Shown here: piece by piece, positions 10,959 through 21,641 of the stretch | Position numbering within the stretch: the stretch's first letter is position 1 | Layout of the letters: each line of letters opens with the position of its first letter | NCBI GenBank assembly: GCA_030734395.1 | Contig: JAUZTG010000017.1 | Location: forward strand, 992,001 to 1,056,000 | Source of the DNA: Sarocladium kiliense | Lineage: Eukaryota; Ascomycota; Sordariomycetes; Hypocreales; Sarocladiaceae | Length of the DNA stretch: 64,000 nt | Direction of reading: 5' to 3' | The notes under the pieces: model-generated | What the model saw: only the letters and a program-made list of their open reading frames with translations | Told to the model about the DNA's origin: nothing | The model's database searches: none | Made by a program: the position numbers and the translations under genes

Positions 10959-13441
10959 TCAAAAATTCCAGTCATCATCCTCCTTCGTGAGATCAATCTC
11001 CGACACATCGCTCCACCTCACAACCCCAGCCCTGACACCTCTCGCCTCCAATCTCCTTGTGTGAGCGCCGAAGACATCGTCGACCTCATTCTGTTCAACC
11101 TCGATTGTCTCGAAGAAGCCGACTGCGCTGGTGCGTGGGATGAAGAGCTTCTTCTTCTGAGGTTGAGGTTGAGGATGGGTTGGACTAGGGCTACTTGGGC
11201 GGAGAGGAGGAGAGTCGTGGGACGAGGTCCGTTTCGATGGGGAGATGGGAGGGGGAAGGGAAGGTGAGATGGGGGATGAGTCGATTGTGATGGGTTGATT
11301 GGAGGTGGATTTTTGTTGCGGTCTTGGTGGTGGTGTCTGAGTCGCTGGATACTTGGCCTGCCTCGTGGCGAAGCGATCCATTGACATCTGGGTGAACTTC
11401 GTCTTCGGCTTCGGCTTCACAATCTCCTCATTGGCGTCGTCCATTACTGCCTGATATCTCCGACCCTTTACCTCCTCATGCGCACCACCCTTGGAAAGTA
11501 ACGCCCGTACCGACTCAGCAACCTCGCCGTCACCGTCTGTCCCAGGGCTATTGAGCACCCCCTCGACACCGGCAGGGCTTGACGAAAGGACAATCGTCTC
11601 GGGAGGATGCTGCGCAAATGGACGACCCGTCCGCTGCTGGCGCGATGGTGTCCTAGGCGACGCATCATGTGAGCTCGAGAGTGTCCAGTCGGTTGTGAAG
11701 CGGACGAGGCTGCTCGTGGTCGAGGGCGTGGAGGGCTTACTTGAGGATGGAGGCGGTGGGGTTTGGGGTCGTTGGATGGCGGGACGACGCGGGGAGGTTT
11801 GTTTCGGAGGCGAGGATGGTGGCTTTATTGGTTTGATAGTGCTGGTGGGCTGGAGCCGTGTTGACTTTGCGGTCTTCACGTAGTGCTCCATTGCGCCCTT
11901 TTGTATGTTCGTAGCTTTCTTCGCTCGTGAAGTAGTGGTTGTCTTCTTCTTCGTTGGAGATTTGCGTAATACTCTGGCAGCTTCTGCTTCTTCCCAAGCT
12001 GCAACTGCCGAAGGTGCAGCTCTCCTTGCTAGGTCTTCCAGTACCCAGGCAAGCTCAGGCTTGGTCACATCGAAGACCTTCCCATTGGTGGCCTTGGATG
12101 AAGCATCACGCTCCTCTTCCGGGGCCTCGAAGTCGTCGTCGCTGTTCAGGGCCAGCCCCTCGCGACCCGACGAGATAACTTCGTCGACCTCTGTGGATAG
12201 GTCAATGGGCACGACGTCTCCTGGGATATATGCAACACGCAACTCGGAGCTTCCGTCTGTACTGAAGTGCTGTCTTCGGCCCGTAACCCGCTGGACATGT
12301 TTTCCAGATTCAGACTGTGCTTGCACCATATGTCGTACAAGCAGCGCTTGTCCCAAAACGCGGATAAACTTGATAGCTCCTATCCTGTAATCCCAATCGA
12401 ATGTCTCTCTTGTGAACTCGCGCAGACCCTCAAGCTGCATATCCCTCGGCTGATTGAACTTTTGCCTTATTGATGGTAGGTCAGCCGTCTTGGACACAAC
12501 CGGATGTGTGTAATATCGAAGGACCTCAATGTTGGGGAAGTCCTCGGGTATACCAAGAGCCTTGTGCCGTACACGAAAATTCCCATTTTCGTTTGAGTGA
12601 AGCTCGTGGGCAAGGGACTCTCTCCATGCGCGTATCCCTGCTGAGTCCGAGCTCTTGAGTTGACATATGGACTTGCCGAACCCTGCCCTAGCAGCCTCGC
12701 AGGCAACCTTGACACCACAGCCAGGTATCCCATCTGGAAGGTAGTCGCCTCCACTCATCAGAGCGACGAGCACCATTCCTTCTCGATCCAAGCCAAGTCT
12801 GGCCTTTTTGATATCTTCCACATCATATAGGGTCACATGTGTTGGGGTCTTCGCGCTTTTCCCCTCGGCCGACCAGTTCCGCAAAGTCTTCGTACAGCCA
12901 AACATTATTGTGTCAACATCCTCGCTGAGAACGGCATCAACTATGCCATGCTGCTGAAGAAGAGCACATTCGGCTTCGGCCTCGCCAGGCGCATCGTGAA
13001 CGGCGAACCCGAAGAGCCGGATCAGGCGCTTGGCCTGTGCAGTGGCGACGCCATCACCTCGACCGGAGCGCTTGTTTCGTTTTATGGCTGGTTTATGAGG
13101 TCCATCGAAGACAAAGATGGGCTGAATGGGGGTACTGAGGAGGCGCGTGAGGCGGTAGAAGAGGGTTCGGATCGCTGGGTTCGTTCCACCTAGTTCTGTG
13201 TCAGCCTATGATGTGACGATCTCAGAATCAATGCAACGTACCTCGGGCTGCTTGAGTCTGGAATTGCCAGATAGCAATGTCAATAGCAATGCGCAATGGG
13301 CGTCCCAGACTCTCAAAGCTGTCGGCCGTGAGTTTGGACAGGGAGACTCGTTTCCCAGGCCCCAGCTCTTTGTAGATGCTTTGATGGTCAGCCTGCGCCC
13401 CAAATTGACCAGATGAAGGACTCTTACCCTTTTATGCCCAT
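10959..13441 (-). CDS. GEN1: Holliday-junction resolvase GEN1/Yen1 (XPG family)
   Basis: Three exons (13441-13428, 13378-13242, 13189-10959) encode 793 residues. The first exon has only 14 coding bases (MGIKG split after GG), the usual start of this nuclease family, where the N-terminal glycine lies in the active site. The XPG N region (VFDGPHKPAIKRNKR) is followed by the XPG I region (APGEAEAECALLQQHGIVDA, then SEDVDTIMFG) with the catalytic acidic residues, and by the helix-hairpin-helix entry GGDYLPDGIPGCG at about 197-209, which is diagnostic for GEN1/Yen1. The C-terminal half is disordered, rich in Ser/Pro/Thr-Pro sites and basic patches. In yeast this tail carries Cdk control and localisation signals; the same role here is inferred. 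Confidence 0.92.
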
Positions 13442-14291
13442 TGGAAGCTCTACCAGCGGGGCTCATGCCCTCGGAAGCGTTACTGATATTGGGCAATCTG
13501 AGGTCGATGATGGTGTTGATGCACGAATCAGCCTAGCCCCACGTCACTCCAGCGACAACACGCGCCGGGCGCTAGGCCACGGGACCTCTTCGTCCCTACG
13601 ACGTGACATTGAAGCATCAGAAGTGCGCATCTTCCAAGGAGCGACGAGCTCAGAGGCAAATCGACAACGAGCCCTTGTGAAATTCAATGTAATATTCTGC
13701 TAACAAGGAATGCTGAGGCCCAGGCAGGACCCTATTGCATCTGCTTCGTATGATCATCCAAGGCTCCAAGCAAGAGTGAGGCAGAGAAGTCGCTGTGAAT
13801 CAAGGCCTGTCGGATCGGGACTGGCCGACTTGATTCCCGCATCGGATCAACACGGATTGCAAACATTATAGTGCGCTTCGCTGCAGTCATTATGCATGGA
13901 CATTGAACTCTGGGGATCCTTGACTTGGGGCGGTGCTGCTCTCCAGCGGCGCATCGTACCACCACATCGCATGTTCACCTGAGCTGACCCCAGAAAAGCG
14001 CCATGCATCGGCTGCAGCCGCGACGATCCGGCTTTTCTTGGTTTCAATCAGCCACTCTAGTTCTAGATGATCTCTCTTCGGCCTGGTCCGATGGGGAAAA
14101 TGTCCTGAGGGTCTCCGGTCATGGGGACCTTGAGTGACGTGATGTTGGTTCCGCGATCATATGGAGTCTGAGCTTGAGCGACGTATAATAAGTAGAGCGC
14201 CCCAGGCTTACACGCCAAATCATTTATTCGCAATTGGTTACCCAGCTTTAACATACTATTTGTACCCAGCAAGCACTTCTACAATATCAAG
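13442..14291. other. Divergent promoter, GEN1 / protoglobin
   Basis: 850 bp between the two start codons. It holds a TATA-like element at 14184-14190 for the protoglobin gene. The frames between 13413 and 14047 show no domain. Confidence 0.5.
14184..14190 (+). promoter_or_regulatory. TATA-like element of the protoglobin gene
   Basis: The sequence TATAATA lies 108 bp upstream of the start codon at 14292. Confidence 0.45.
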
Positions 14292-15293
14292 ATGGGTCCT
14301 CCACGCCACATGATGGAAGTCAAGAGGGAGGAGCTGTACACAGACCTGGAAGCGCGAATCCGCTACCTGCACAGCTTCGTCGACTTCGGAAGCAGTATGT
14401 CTTGCGCCTCAGTGGGGTATCTCGATATAAGACGGCCTAACATAGATTTGCAGACGACATCGATGCACTCAGATCCGGCGCAAAGTACATCAAGCAGCTG
14501 ATCCCTGCCGTTGTCAACATTGTGTACAAGAAACTCCTTTCATACGATATCACAGCGCGAGCATTCACAACAAGGTCGACAAGCTTCGAAGGTCCTATAG
14601 ACGATGTTCCGGACGAGAACAGCCCTCAGATTCTGCACCGCAAGATGTTCCTTCGAGCATACTTGGCCAAACTCTGCTCTGACCCGACTCAGATGGAGTT
14701 CTGGGAGTATCTCGACAAAGTAGGGTGAGTAATAGAGAACACCTGTCGAATAGACTTGATGCAGTCACGACATCGAGGGAATGATCCTGTCAACGATGTT
14801 GCTGACACGCGATAGCATGATGCACGTTGGACTCGGACGCGCGCACCCACTTCACATCGAGTACATTCATCTCGGCATCTGTCTCGCTTTCATCCAAGAC
14901 CTCTTAACAGAGGCCATTCTGTCACATCCTAAGCTTCAACTCCAGCGCAAGATCGCACTCGTCAAGGCGATCGGGAAGGTTATCTGGATCCAAAACGACT
15001 TGATGGCGAAGTGGCATATAGAAGACGGCGACGACTTTAAGAAAAGCGATAAGGAATTCATCATCGAGAGAGAGGGTTTCCTTCATGGAAAGAAGGTCCT
15101 TGAAGACAGCGATGAGGAGACTGAGGAGGGAACTCATACACCACAGCCTCAGTCTCCTTCAAGGATACCCAGACCTATGGCGAGTGAGTCTACGTGTCCG
15201 TTCAGTGGAATGTCAGCCGGAACGGTGCACAAGGAGGAGACACCGGTCGACGCTCCAGAGCCGAAGGAACAGGCAACTGCGCAATCAGTATGA
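14292..15293 (+). CDS. Protoglobin-domain heme protein
   Basis: Three exons (14292-14394, 14454-14724, 14816-15293) encode 283 residues. The core resembles the protoglobin (globin-sensor) family: REELYTDLEARIRYLHSF, SGAKYIKQLIPAVVNIVYKK, LRAYLAKLCSDPTQMEFWEY, MMHVGLGRAHPLHIEYIHLG and QRKIALVKAIGKVIWIQNDL. The histidines in the last-but-one block are candidates for the proximal heme ligand. Protoglobins bind O2, CO and NO; many fungi carry a single-domain copy of unknown role. A C-terminal extension of about 85 residues is acidic and Pro/Ser-rich and has no visible output domain. Intron 2 carries in-frame ATG codons, but only the spliced version joins EYLDKVG to MMHVG. Confidence 0.85.
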
Positions 15294-15750
15294 TGTTGCA
15301 CGATTCGCGTTTCGTTAAGTTTGGAAGAGGCTATGGTAGGACAACGAGCAACGGACCAGGGGGGGTTGGTCGCGTAGTGCAGAATCTCTCCTTGGAGTCA
15401 GGGCGTTCGGTTTGCAAGATGTACCAAAATCAGGTCGATCAGTCTATGGTTAAGATTCGAACATGCAAATTGTTAGAAAAAGATGGCGCTATGAGCAATT
15501 CGTGAGGATTCTGTGAGATGAAGGCGAAGCAGATGGCCACAGCGCATAACCAGGGTGTCGAGTGCCCGACCACATCACGTGTCGCGCCTCGACCAGGAGA
15601 AACGGGGCCCATCAACCCAAGACCGAACACTTCTAGGCGATCAAGCGAGGGGTCCAGCCATCAGCGCGATCAGATCATAGGGATTCTATGATGCCACTCA
15701 AATAAGCTTTTCATACTTCTCAGCTCTCGCTCATTGGGAGCCCTTCCACC
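15294..15750. other. Intergenic upstream of the Arp10 gene
   Basis: 3' flank of the protoglobin gene and promoter of the next gene; no coding evidence. Confidence 0.5.
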
Positions 15751-17545
15751 ATGTCCCAACACACAGGCCCGACGCTTGCTCACCGTAGTGTGGCCAGCAT
15801 CCGTCAGGGCCCATCATCAGGCCAACACATCCCCTCATCGCCTCACACGCCACCCCGAACCATCAGCTCAACGTACGGCTCACCATCTACGATCAGAGCA
15901 GAGGAGGATATCATTGTATTACAGCCTGGATCACGCTTCATTAGGGCTGGGTTCGCGGGCGAAGCACTGCCCAAGGCAACGCTGGAGTGTGGACCAGATG
16001 AGCAGCGCAGGGTCGGTGACTTTCGACAATGGCAGCAGCATGGCCTGAGTGGTGAGGAACAGAGGCGGGGATGGACTTCTGAGCGGGAACTCTGGAGGCA
16101 GGATTTAAGGGATGTGGATTTGGGGTTGGTGCAGGACAAGCTGGACCGCATCCTGAGAGAAGCATTCTCAAAGTGAGTTCCCATAACTGGACGAGAGCGT
16201 CGCTTGCTGACATGGTTCCAGGTACTTGCTCATCGACTCACGTCCACGACGCGTGGGTCTAGTATTGGATTCAGGACTTCCACTTCCGCTCCTTTCGGCA
16301 CTCCTGGATATCATCTTCGGCAAGTTCCAGGCACCAGTAGTCTCATTACTTTCGTCTGCCGTCATGACGACCGTTGGTGCTGGAGTCAGATCAGGCCTCA
16401 TTATCGACATGGGCTGGGAGGAGACCGTTGTCACTAGTGTGTATGAGTACAGAGAGGTGAAGAGCACGCGCAGTGTACGCGGCGGCCGGAGACTATTGGA
16501 CCAACTTTACAAAACCTTATGCACCATCATCGGCGAAGACGTCTCTGATGAAGTGGAGGACGGAGAGCCAGATGGCAGGGCAGACGGCAAGACTAAAGAC
16601 AAGACGCGGAGGATTAGCTTTGAGGAGTGCGAGGAGGTCATGTACCGCCTCATGTGGTGCAGAGCCTCTGCATTTAAGTCGTCGCAGAGACACTCAGCAC
16701 AGCTTGAGACTGTGGAGGAGCAGGATGAGTCTGAGGTCGATGCATCACATTCACCGCAGGTTATCGGTGAAACGACGGTACCATTCAGCTCAATATCCCC
16801 GCCGCGAGAGGTGAAGATTCCTCTCGAGAAGCTCGCCGACACCTGTGACGAAACTTTCTTCTCACCCGAAACTCCCTGGGCCGACTTTGACGACAATGAG
16901 CTTCCGATTCATGGCTTAGTATATCAGCACCTCTTGCAGTTGCCTGTTGACGCTAGAGCCATCTGCATGTCTCGCATCATCTTCACTGGCGGTTGCACGA
17001 ATGTGCTCGGCCTGAAGGAGCGGGTATTTGATGAGGTGAATGCCATCGTTGAGCGAAGGGGATGGGAGGCTGTGACTGGCAAGGCGGTCGATGCGCTACG
17101 CAACAATGCGAAGCTTCGCCGACCCCTCTCAACACACACAAACCCCGATGGAGCATCAACTGCAGATTCGCCAACGACTCTTGACAGTCCGAACGATCCA
17201 GTCGATGAATTCCCAGACCCCGCTGCTGCGGTTGAAGCAACGATTGAAGCCAAGTTGGCAAAGAACCGCCCCTCAGCCTCACAGATCCAGGGCGAGCTCC
17301 GAGCTTTGCACAGTGTTGGGCCCTGGGCTGGTGCCAGCTTGGTCTGCCAGCTCAAGACTGGTGCGATTGCAACGATTGATCGGGAGCAGTGGTTACAGCA
17401 TGGTATCGCTGGTGCTTCACGGCCTGGGGAGGTAGACTACAAGCAGCAGCAGAGGCAGAGTATGGGAGGAAGCGGGATGTGGAGGGGAGGAGGTGGCGCA
17501 GGGCATCATCAGAGCTGGACGCTGGGGACTTGGGGTTACTTTTAG
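15751..17545 (+). CDS. ARP10: Actin-related protein Arp10/Arp11-like (dynactin)
   Basis: Two exons (15751-16172, 16222-17545) encode 581 residues. After a Ser/Pro-rich N-terminus of about 50 residues come actin-fold signatures: IIVLQPGSRFIRAGFAGEA (phosphate-1 strand) and SGLIIDMGWEETVVTSVYEY (phosphate-2 loop), then SRIIFTGGCTNVLGLKERV (adenosine-loop region). Key nucleotide-contact residues are degenerate relative to actin, and there are long insertions (around residues 240-310 and 410-470). The fungal Arp10/Ro-7 (Arp11-class) subunit, at the pointed end of dynactin, is of similar size (about 600). The role in dynein-driven transport is inferred from the family. The N-terminal extension is the least certain part. 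Confidence 0.78.
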
Positions 17546-17927
17546 ATCCTGGAGACGTTGATGAGATGTTGAGCGATACCCGGAATAGATCGTCTTTGTT
17601 TGTTTGTTGCGCTTCCGTTCTCGTGATATCCCTGCCTTTCATGCGGTGATGCTTAGAGCAGAACTGCCCGAGCGCCGTTCGAATCGATCGGCCAGAAATC
17701 TGATGTTATCTAGAAATGATTCATTGACGCAACAACAGCCATCTTCTTTCCTAAGAAATATCAATGTGATGCGTCGCTCAAATGGCGATGTTGAGCACCC
17801 TGGCTGGTGCTGGATCTGCCATCGGCTAATTGCATACCACCCGAAATCCCATGACACCAAATCCTCACCTCACCTCACCACCTTCTCAACCTCTCTCACC
17901 ACCACAGCTCACCCATAACCGCCCAAA
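17546..17927. other. Intergenic upstream of mitochondrial SerRS
   Basis: 382 bp; a CT-rich stretch (cacctcacctcaccacc) immediately precedes the start. No gene. Confidence 0.5.
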
Positions 17928-19412
17928 ATGAATCGCATAACAATACAATGCTTGCGGTGCAGGCGGACACCTCGCCTGGCGTTACCCCGATACTATTCTT
18001 CTCCCTCCCGCCCCTCAATCGCCCCCAAACCCATCCTCGACATGCGCCACATCCGCGACAACCCAGACCTCTACGCGGAAACCTGCCTCTCACGGAACTA
18101 CCCCAACCTCGCCACCAACCCGTCTCGCATCAACGAGCTACATGCTCGCCGTCAGACTTTACAGGAAGATGCGCGATCCCTGCGCGAAAGGGCAAATGTT
18201 CTGAAGAAGCAGCTACCACAGCTGAAGAAGGATGGCAAGGACGTCGAGGAGGCGCTTCAGGAAGCGAGGGAGATCAAGATGAAGCTTGTGGGTGTGGAAA
18301 AGGAGGAGACGGATGCTATGACTGAGATGGAGGAGTTGGCGCTGGCGTTGCCGAATCTTACGAGTGAGGAGACACCGAGGGGGGCAGAGTTTGAGGTCCT
18401 TTCGTATATCAACAGCGACGAGGGGACGACCTCTCTCATCAAGGATAACGGGTCAAAGGCCGTCTCTCATGTCGACATCGGAACTCGACTTGGTATCCTC
18501 GACTTCGCTTCAGCTGGTACTGCCTCAGGCTGGGGCTGGTACTACCTTCTTGGCGCTGGCTCCCTCCTCGAACATGCCCTCGTCTCCTACGCTCTCGCCG
18601 TCGCGACCCGCTATGGCTGGACGCCGGTATCACCTCCATCGATGGTCTATTCTCACATCTCCTCCGCCTGTGGGTTTCAACCGCGGGATGCAAGCGGTGA
18701 ACAGCAGGTCTACACCCTCGCCCAAGATGAGAAGGATAAGGCACGTGGTGTCCCCGAGATGAGCCTCACCGGTACGAGTGAGATTGCATTGGCCGGCATG
18801 AAGGCGAATACCACGATTGGAGAGTCTGAGTTGCCATTGAAGAGAGTTGCTGCCTCCAGGTGCTACCGCGCTGAGGCAGGGGCTAGAGGGGCTGATACGA
18901 AGGGATTGTATCGGGTACATGAGTTCACAAAGGTGGAGCTATTCGCATGGACGCATCCAGACCAAGACATCACAACAGAGGTCTTCGACGAAATGCTCGA
19001 TATCCAGACTGAGATCCTCGGATCCCTAGGTCTCACATGCCGCATCCTCGAAATGCCAACCCACGACCTCGGCGCAAGCGCCACCCGCAAAATCGACATG
19101 GAAGCCTTCTTTCCTTCCCGCGCCGTCGGCAAAACACCCGCCGAGGCGCAGGAAGCTGGCTGGGGGGAGGTCACCTCCGCGAGTATCTGTACGGACTACC
19201 AGAGTCGACGGTTGGCGACGAGGACGAGGGTTGGAGGGGAGAAGCTGGGGTTCCCGTGGACCGTAAATGGGACGGCACTGGCGGTGCCGAGGGTGTTGGC
19301 GGCGTTGTTGGAGAATGGATGGGATGGGGAGAAGGGGAGTGTGCTTGTGCCAGAGGTTTTGAGACCTTGGATGGGAGGAATGGAGAGGATTGAGGGGCCG
19401 AGGAGGAAGTGA
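17928..19412 (+). CDS. DIA4: Mitochondrial seryl-tRNA synthetase
   Basis: Intronless, 494 residues. The N-terminus is basic and hydroxylated (MNRITIQCLRCRRTPRLALP, then RYYSSPSRPS), a likely mitochondrial presequence. An anti-parallel coiled-coil tRNA-binding arm covers about residues 60-150. Class II synthetase motifs follow: motif 2 (CYRAEAGARGADTKGLYRVH) and motif 3 (NGTALAVPRVLAALLEN). A TGTSEIALAGM segment contacts serine in the family. It charges mitochondrial tRNA-Ser with serine. The presequence and bacterial-type motifs set it apart from the cytosolic enzyme; the yeast name is DIA4. Confidence 0.93.
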   Translation: MNRITIQCLRCRRTPRLALPRYYSSPSRPSIAPKPILDMRHIRDNPDLYAETCLSRNYPNLATNPSRINELHARRQTLQEDARSLRERANVLKKQLPQLKKDGKDVEEALQEAREIKMKLVGVEKEETDAMTEMEELALALPNLTSEETPRGAEFEVLSYINSDEGTTSLIKDNGSKAVSHVDIGTRLGILDFASAGTASGWGWYYLLGAGSLLEHALVSYALAVATRYGWTPVSPPSMVYSHISSACGFQPRDASGEQQVYTLAQDEKDKARGVPEMSLTGTSEIALAGMKANTTIGESELPLKRVAASRCYRAEAGARGADTKGLYRVHEFTKVELFAWTHPDQDITTEVFDEMLDIQTEILGSLGLTCRILEMPTHDLGASATRKIDMEAFFPSRAVGKTPAEAQEAGWGEVTSASICTDYQSRRLATRTRVGGEKLGFPWTVNGTALAVPRVLAALLENGWDGEKGSVLVPEVLRPWMGGMERIEGPRRK

Positions 19413-19525
19413 GGACTGTATGACGGACTTTGTATGAAAATGTACGCTTCTGAGTATGGGACACGGACATGTATGATAGTGAGAGGTGGATTGGTATGTT
19501 GTACATCAGATATTTATGATACCAT

Positions 19526-20746
19526 CTACACATCCATCACGATCCTCTCCATCACAGCCGGTCTCTGGAACCTCACCCCCTCGCTCGGCCACCACCTCTC
19601 CATCCCACTAACCCTCTTCACAGCGCCCTTCCACCCCAACTCCCCCTTCCTCCACATCCTCTCCCTGCCACTCCTCATCCCCATCTCCGCTACACCCATC
19701 ACCCCCTCATCCCCCGTCACCACCGCCTCAACCCAAACATCCACTCTCCTCATCTGATCAACATATATCACTGCCACAGCCACAAGACTAGAAATCCCAC
19801 TCGCGACCCAGAAGACCCAGAAGGATGGGCCTGTGGGTCCGTAGGGGCCTTCGATGGCGAGGATGGAGGATACGACGGTCATGGGGAGGAGGAGACCGCC
19901 GAGGTAGGTTACGCGGTCGAGGGAACGTTCGTTGGGGCTTTTGCGGGGGGGTTCTTCGTAGTCTGGGGATGGTGTCGTGGAGGACTTTGAGAGGAGGATG
20001 TGGCGGAGGGTGGTTCTTGTGATGAGTTCGGTCCAGTGGGTGTAAGTCACTCTCCTGGTGGATGGTAGTCTCTTCCTTGTTGTTTCCACATTCTTCTCCA
20101 GTGAGTGGAGGATCTTCGACCAGTCTTGATGGCCTCCCCGAGCGCCGGTAGCAAGCAGGAACTCAGCCCAGCGCTCATAGGCGATATCACCAAGCAATTC
20201 AGGGAGATCCGCAGTTGTCGCCATCTCCTCTGCTAGCCTCTCCTCTAGATCATCGATGTCCCATCCGCTTCTCCCTGGCCGTTTACCTTGTCCAGATCTT
20301 GCGGTACCTGGCACGAGCCTCAACAAGTCCTGTCCTCTCGTCCTCGCTGGAGACTTCACCGAGTTCCCTTCATCAACCACCATCAACGGCATCTTCCCTC
20401 CCATATGCACTCCAACACTCCCACCGACATCCTCCACCCACATCCCATCTCCCCTGTAACTTGCTGTTCCTTCAGATATCAGAAAATTACCATCAGCACC
20501 AATCACCTCCGCCATCCTCCACCCTTCCCTCCCCTTGATCACCAATACCCCATCCTGCTGCCTCTCCACCTCATCGCGAAGCTCTCTCGGCGACGAAATG
20601 ATCTGTCTCAACGGTGTTTTCGAGGATGACACGGTCAAAATGTAGGTTGTCGAGGAAGGAAGCGCTGTCGGGGTGTGGTAGCCTGGATGAGAGGTGTAGT
20701 GCCGAAGCTGCGCGGCTCGAGACTTGTGTCTACGAGAGGTCGCCAT
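19526..20746 (-). CDS. CorA-like two-TM protein lacking GMN
   Basis: Single exon, 406 residues. I start at the ATG at 20746 (GTGAAGATGGCG, good context); the frame extends 14 codons further upstream but only to a GTG. The N-terminal 300 residues are soluble and include an acidic/helical stretch (GWDIDDLEERLAEEM). Near the C-terminus two TM segments (YLGGLLLPMTVVSSILAIEG and FWVFWVASGISSLVAVAVIY, about residues 300-350) are separated by a short loop and followed by a basic stop (DQMRRVDVW). This is the CorA Mg-channel layout, but the loop reads GPYGPTGPSF with no GMN selectivity motif. About 55 residues follow TM2, longer than in CorA. I call it CorA-like; substrate unknown. Confidence 0.75.
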   Translation of the reverse strand: MATSRRHKSRAAQLRHYTSHPGYHTPTALPSSTTYILTVSSSKTPLRQIISSPRELRDEVERQQDGVLVIKGREGWRMAEVIGADGNFLISEGTASYRGDGMWVEDVGGSVGVHMGGKMPLMVVDEGNSVKSPARTRGQDLLRLVPGTARSGQGKRPGRSGWDIDDLEERLAEEMATTADLPELLGDIAYERWAEFLLATGARGGHQDWSKILHSLEKNVETTRKRLPSTRRVTYTHWTELITRTTLRHILLSKSSTTPSPDYEEPPRKSPNERSLDRVTYLGGLLLPMTVVSSILAIEGPYGPTGPSFWVFWVASGISSLVAVAVIYVDQMRRVDVWVEAVVTGDEGVMGVAEMGMRSGRERMWRKGELGWKGAVKRVSGMERWWPSEGVRFQRPAVMERIVMDV

Positions 20747-21641
20747 CTTCACCAGAAGCTTGCAATAAGGCTTGACAGAAAGTCGCACAGATAGAAGTTA
20801 TTGAACAGCTGAATAATCTCTGATATTTCAGATGAATGAAGAAACAAGCTAGAATAAAGTGAGGGGAACCCGATGCTTGCCAACAACATCTTTTGACGTA
20901 TCATCACTCATATGAACAGAACGTATGGATTTAATGAATCGCATGGCAATTTTCAATACTCATGTGTTCCATAAACGGTTGTCGGCATGATTGAATTGCT
21001 GTCATCAATGCTTCAGTGCTGTGGCATGGGTACCATCCTGTGCAGCCACGCGAGCGCGTGATGTCTGAGTCTATAGTCACGAGGGCATCACCGCCCCTTA
21101 GCCACCATCATCACGCTCATCCATGTGCAACTACGAGCTCGCGCATTCACGTGCGAAACAGCGGAAGTCACAAACATCAAGCTGAAATCATCCTTGTCTA
21201 TTCCGAAGATGCAGATCCCGTCGTTCTTAAGAAATCCCAACTGGAGCTCTCGCAATCACCTCCTACCAAGGTCGGATTTGTACAAAGGACAGGTGCCAGC
21301 CTCCACCGTTCGCTCAAATCTCCTCTTCTCCTCGTCGCTTGCGACCTGCCGCTCTAGAGGTCAAAACACCCTGCGTCTCTCTCATCTGCTTTCAAAAGAC
21401 AACGTTATCGTGCCTGAAAAGTCGAACGCCAGCCCGGAGAAGTGAAGAAGCTCATGGAAACAAACGCCAATCTTTCGTGCAGCGCGCGTGCGTGTCATGT
21501 TCGAAGAATAAAAAGGAATGAAAAGCTCGACAAGTGTCGAGGCCGAAATGCTGTCTCGATGGTAACTGTCTGGCATCGAACGACGACAGACGTAGACCGC
21601 TATTGTGAAAATGACCCGATCTGCCTCCGCTTCTTGGACTC
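20747..21641. other. Intergenic between CorA-like gene and kinase
   Basis: Promoter side of the CorA-like gene (left) and 3' flank of the kinase (right). Short frames on the plus strand (21016-21657) lack any domain or codon pattern. Confidence 0.5.

Noticed and set aside
14781..14815. In-frame ATG codons that would lengthen the third protoglobin exon
   Set aside because: They lie inside an intron with GTGAGT donor and GATAG acceptor; only the spliced join gives the conserved EYLDKVG-MMHVG sequence.
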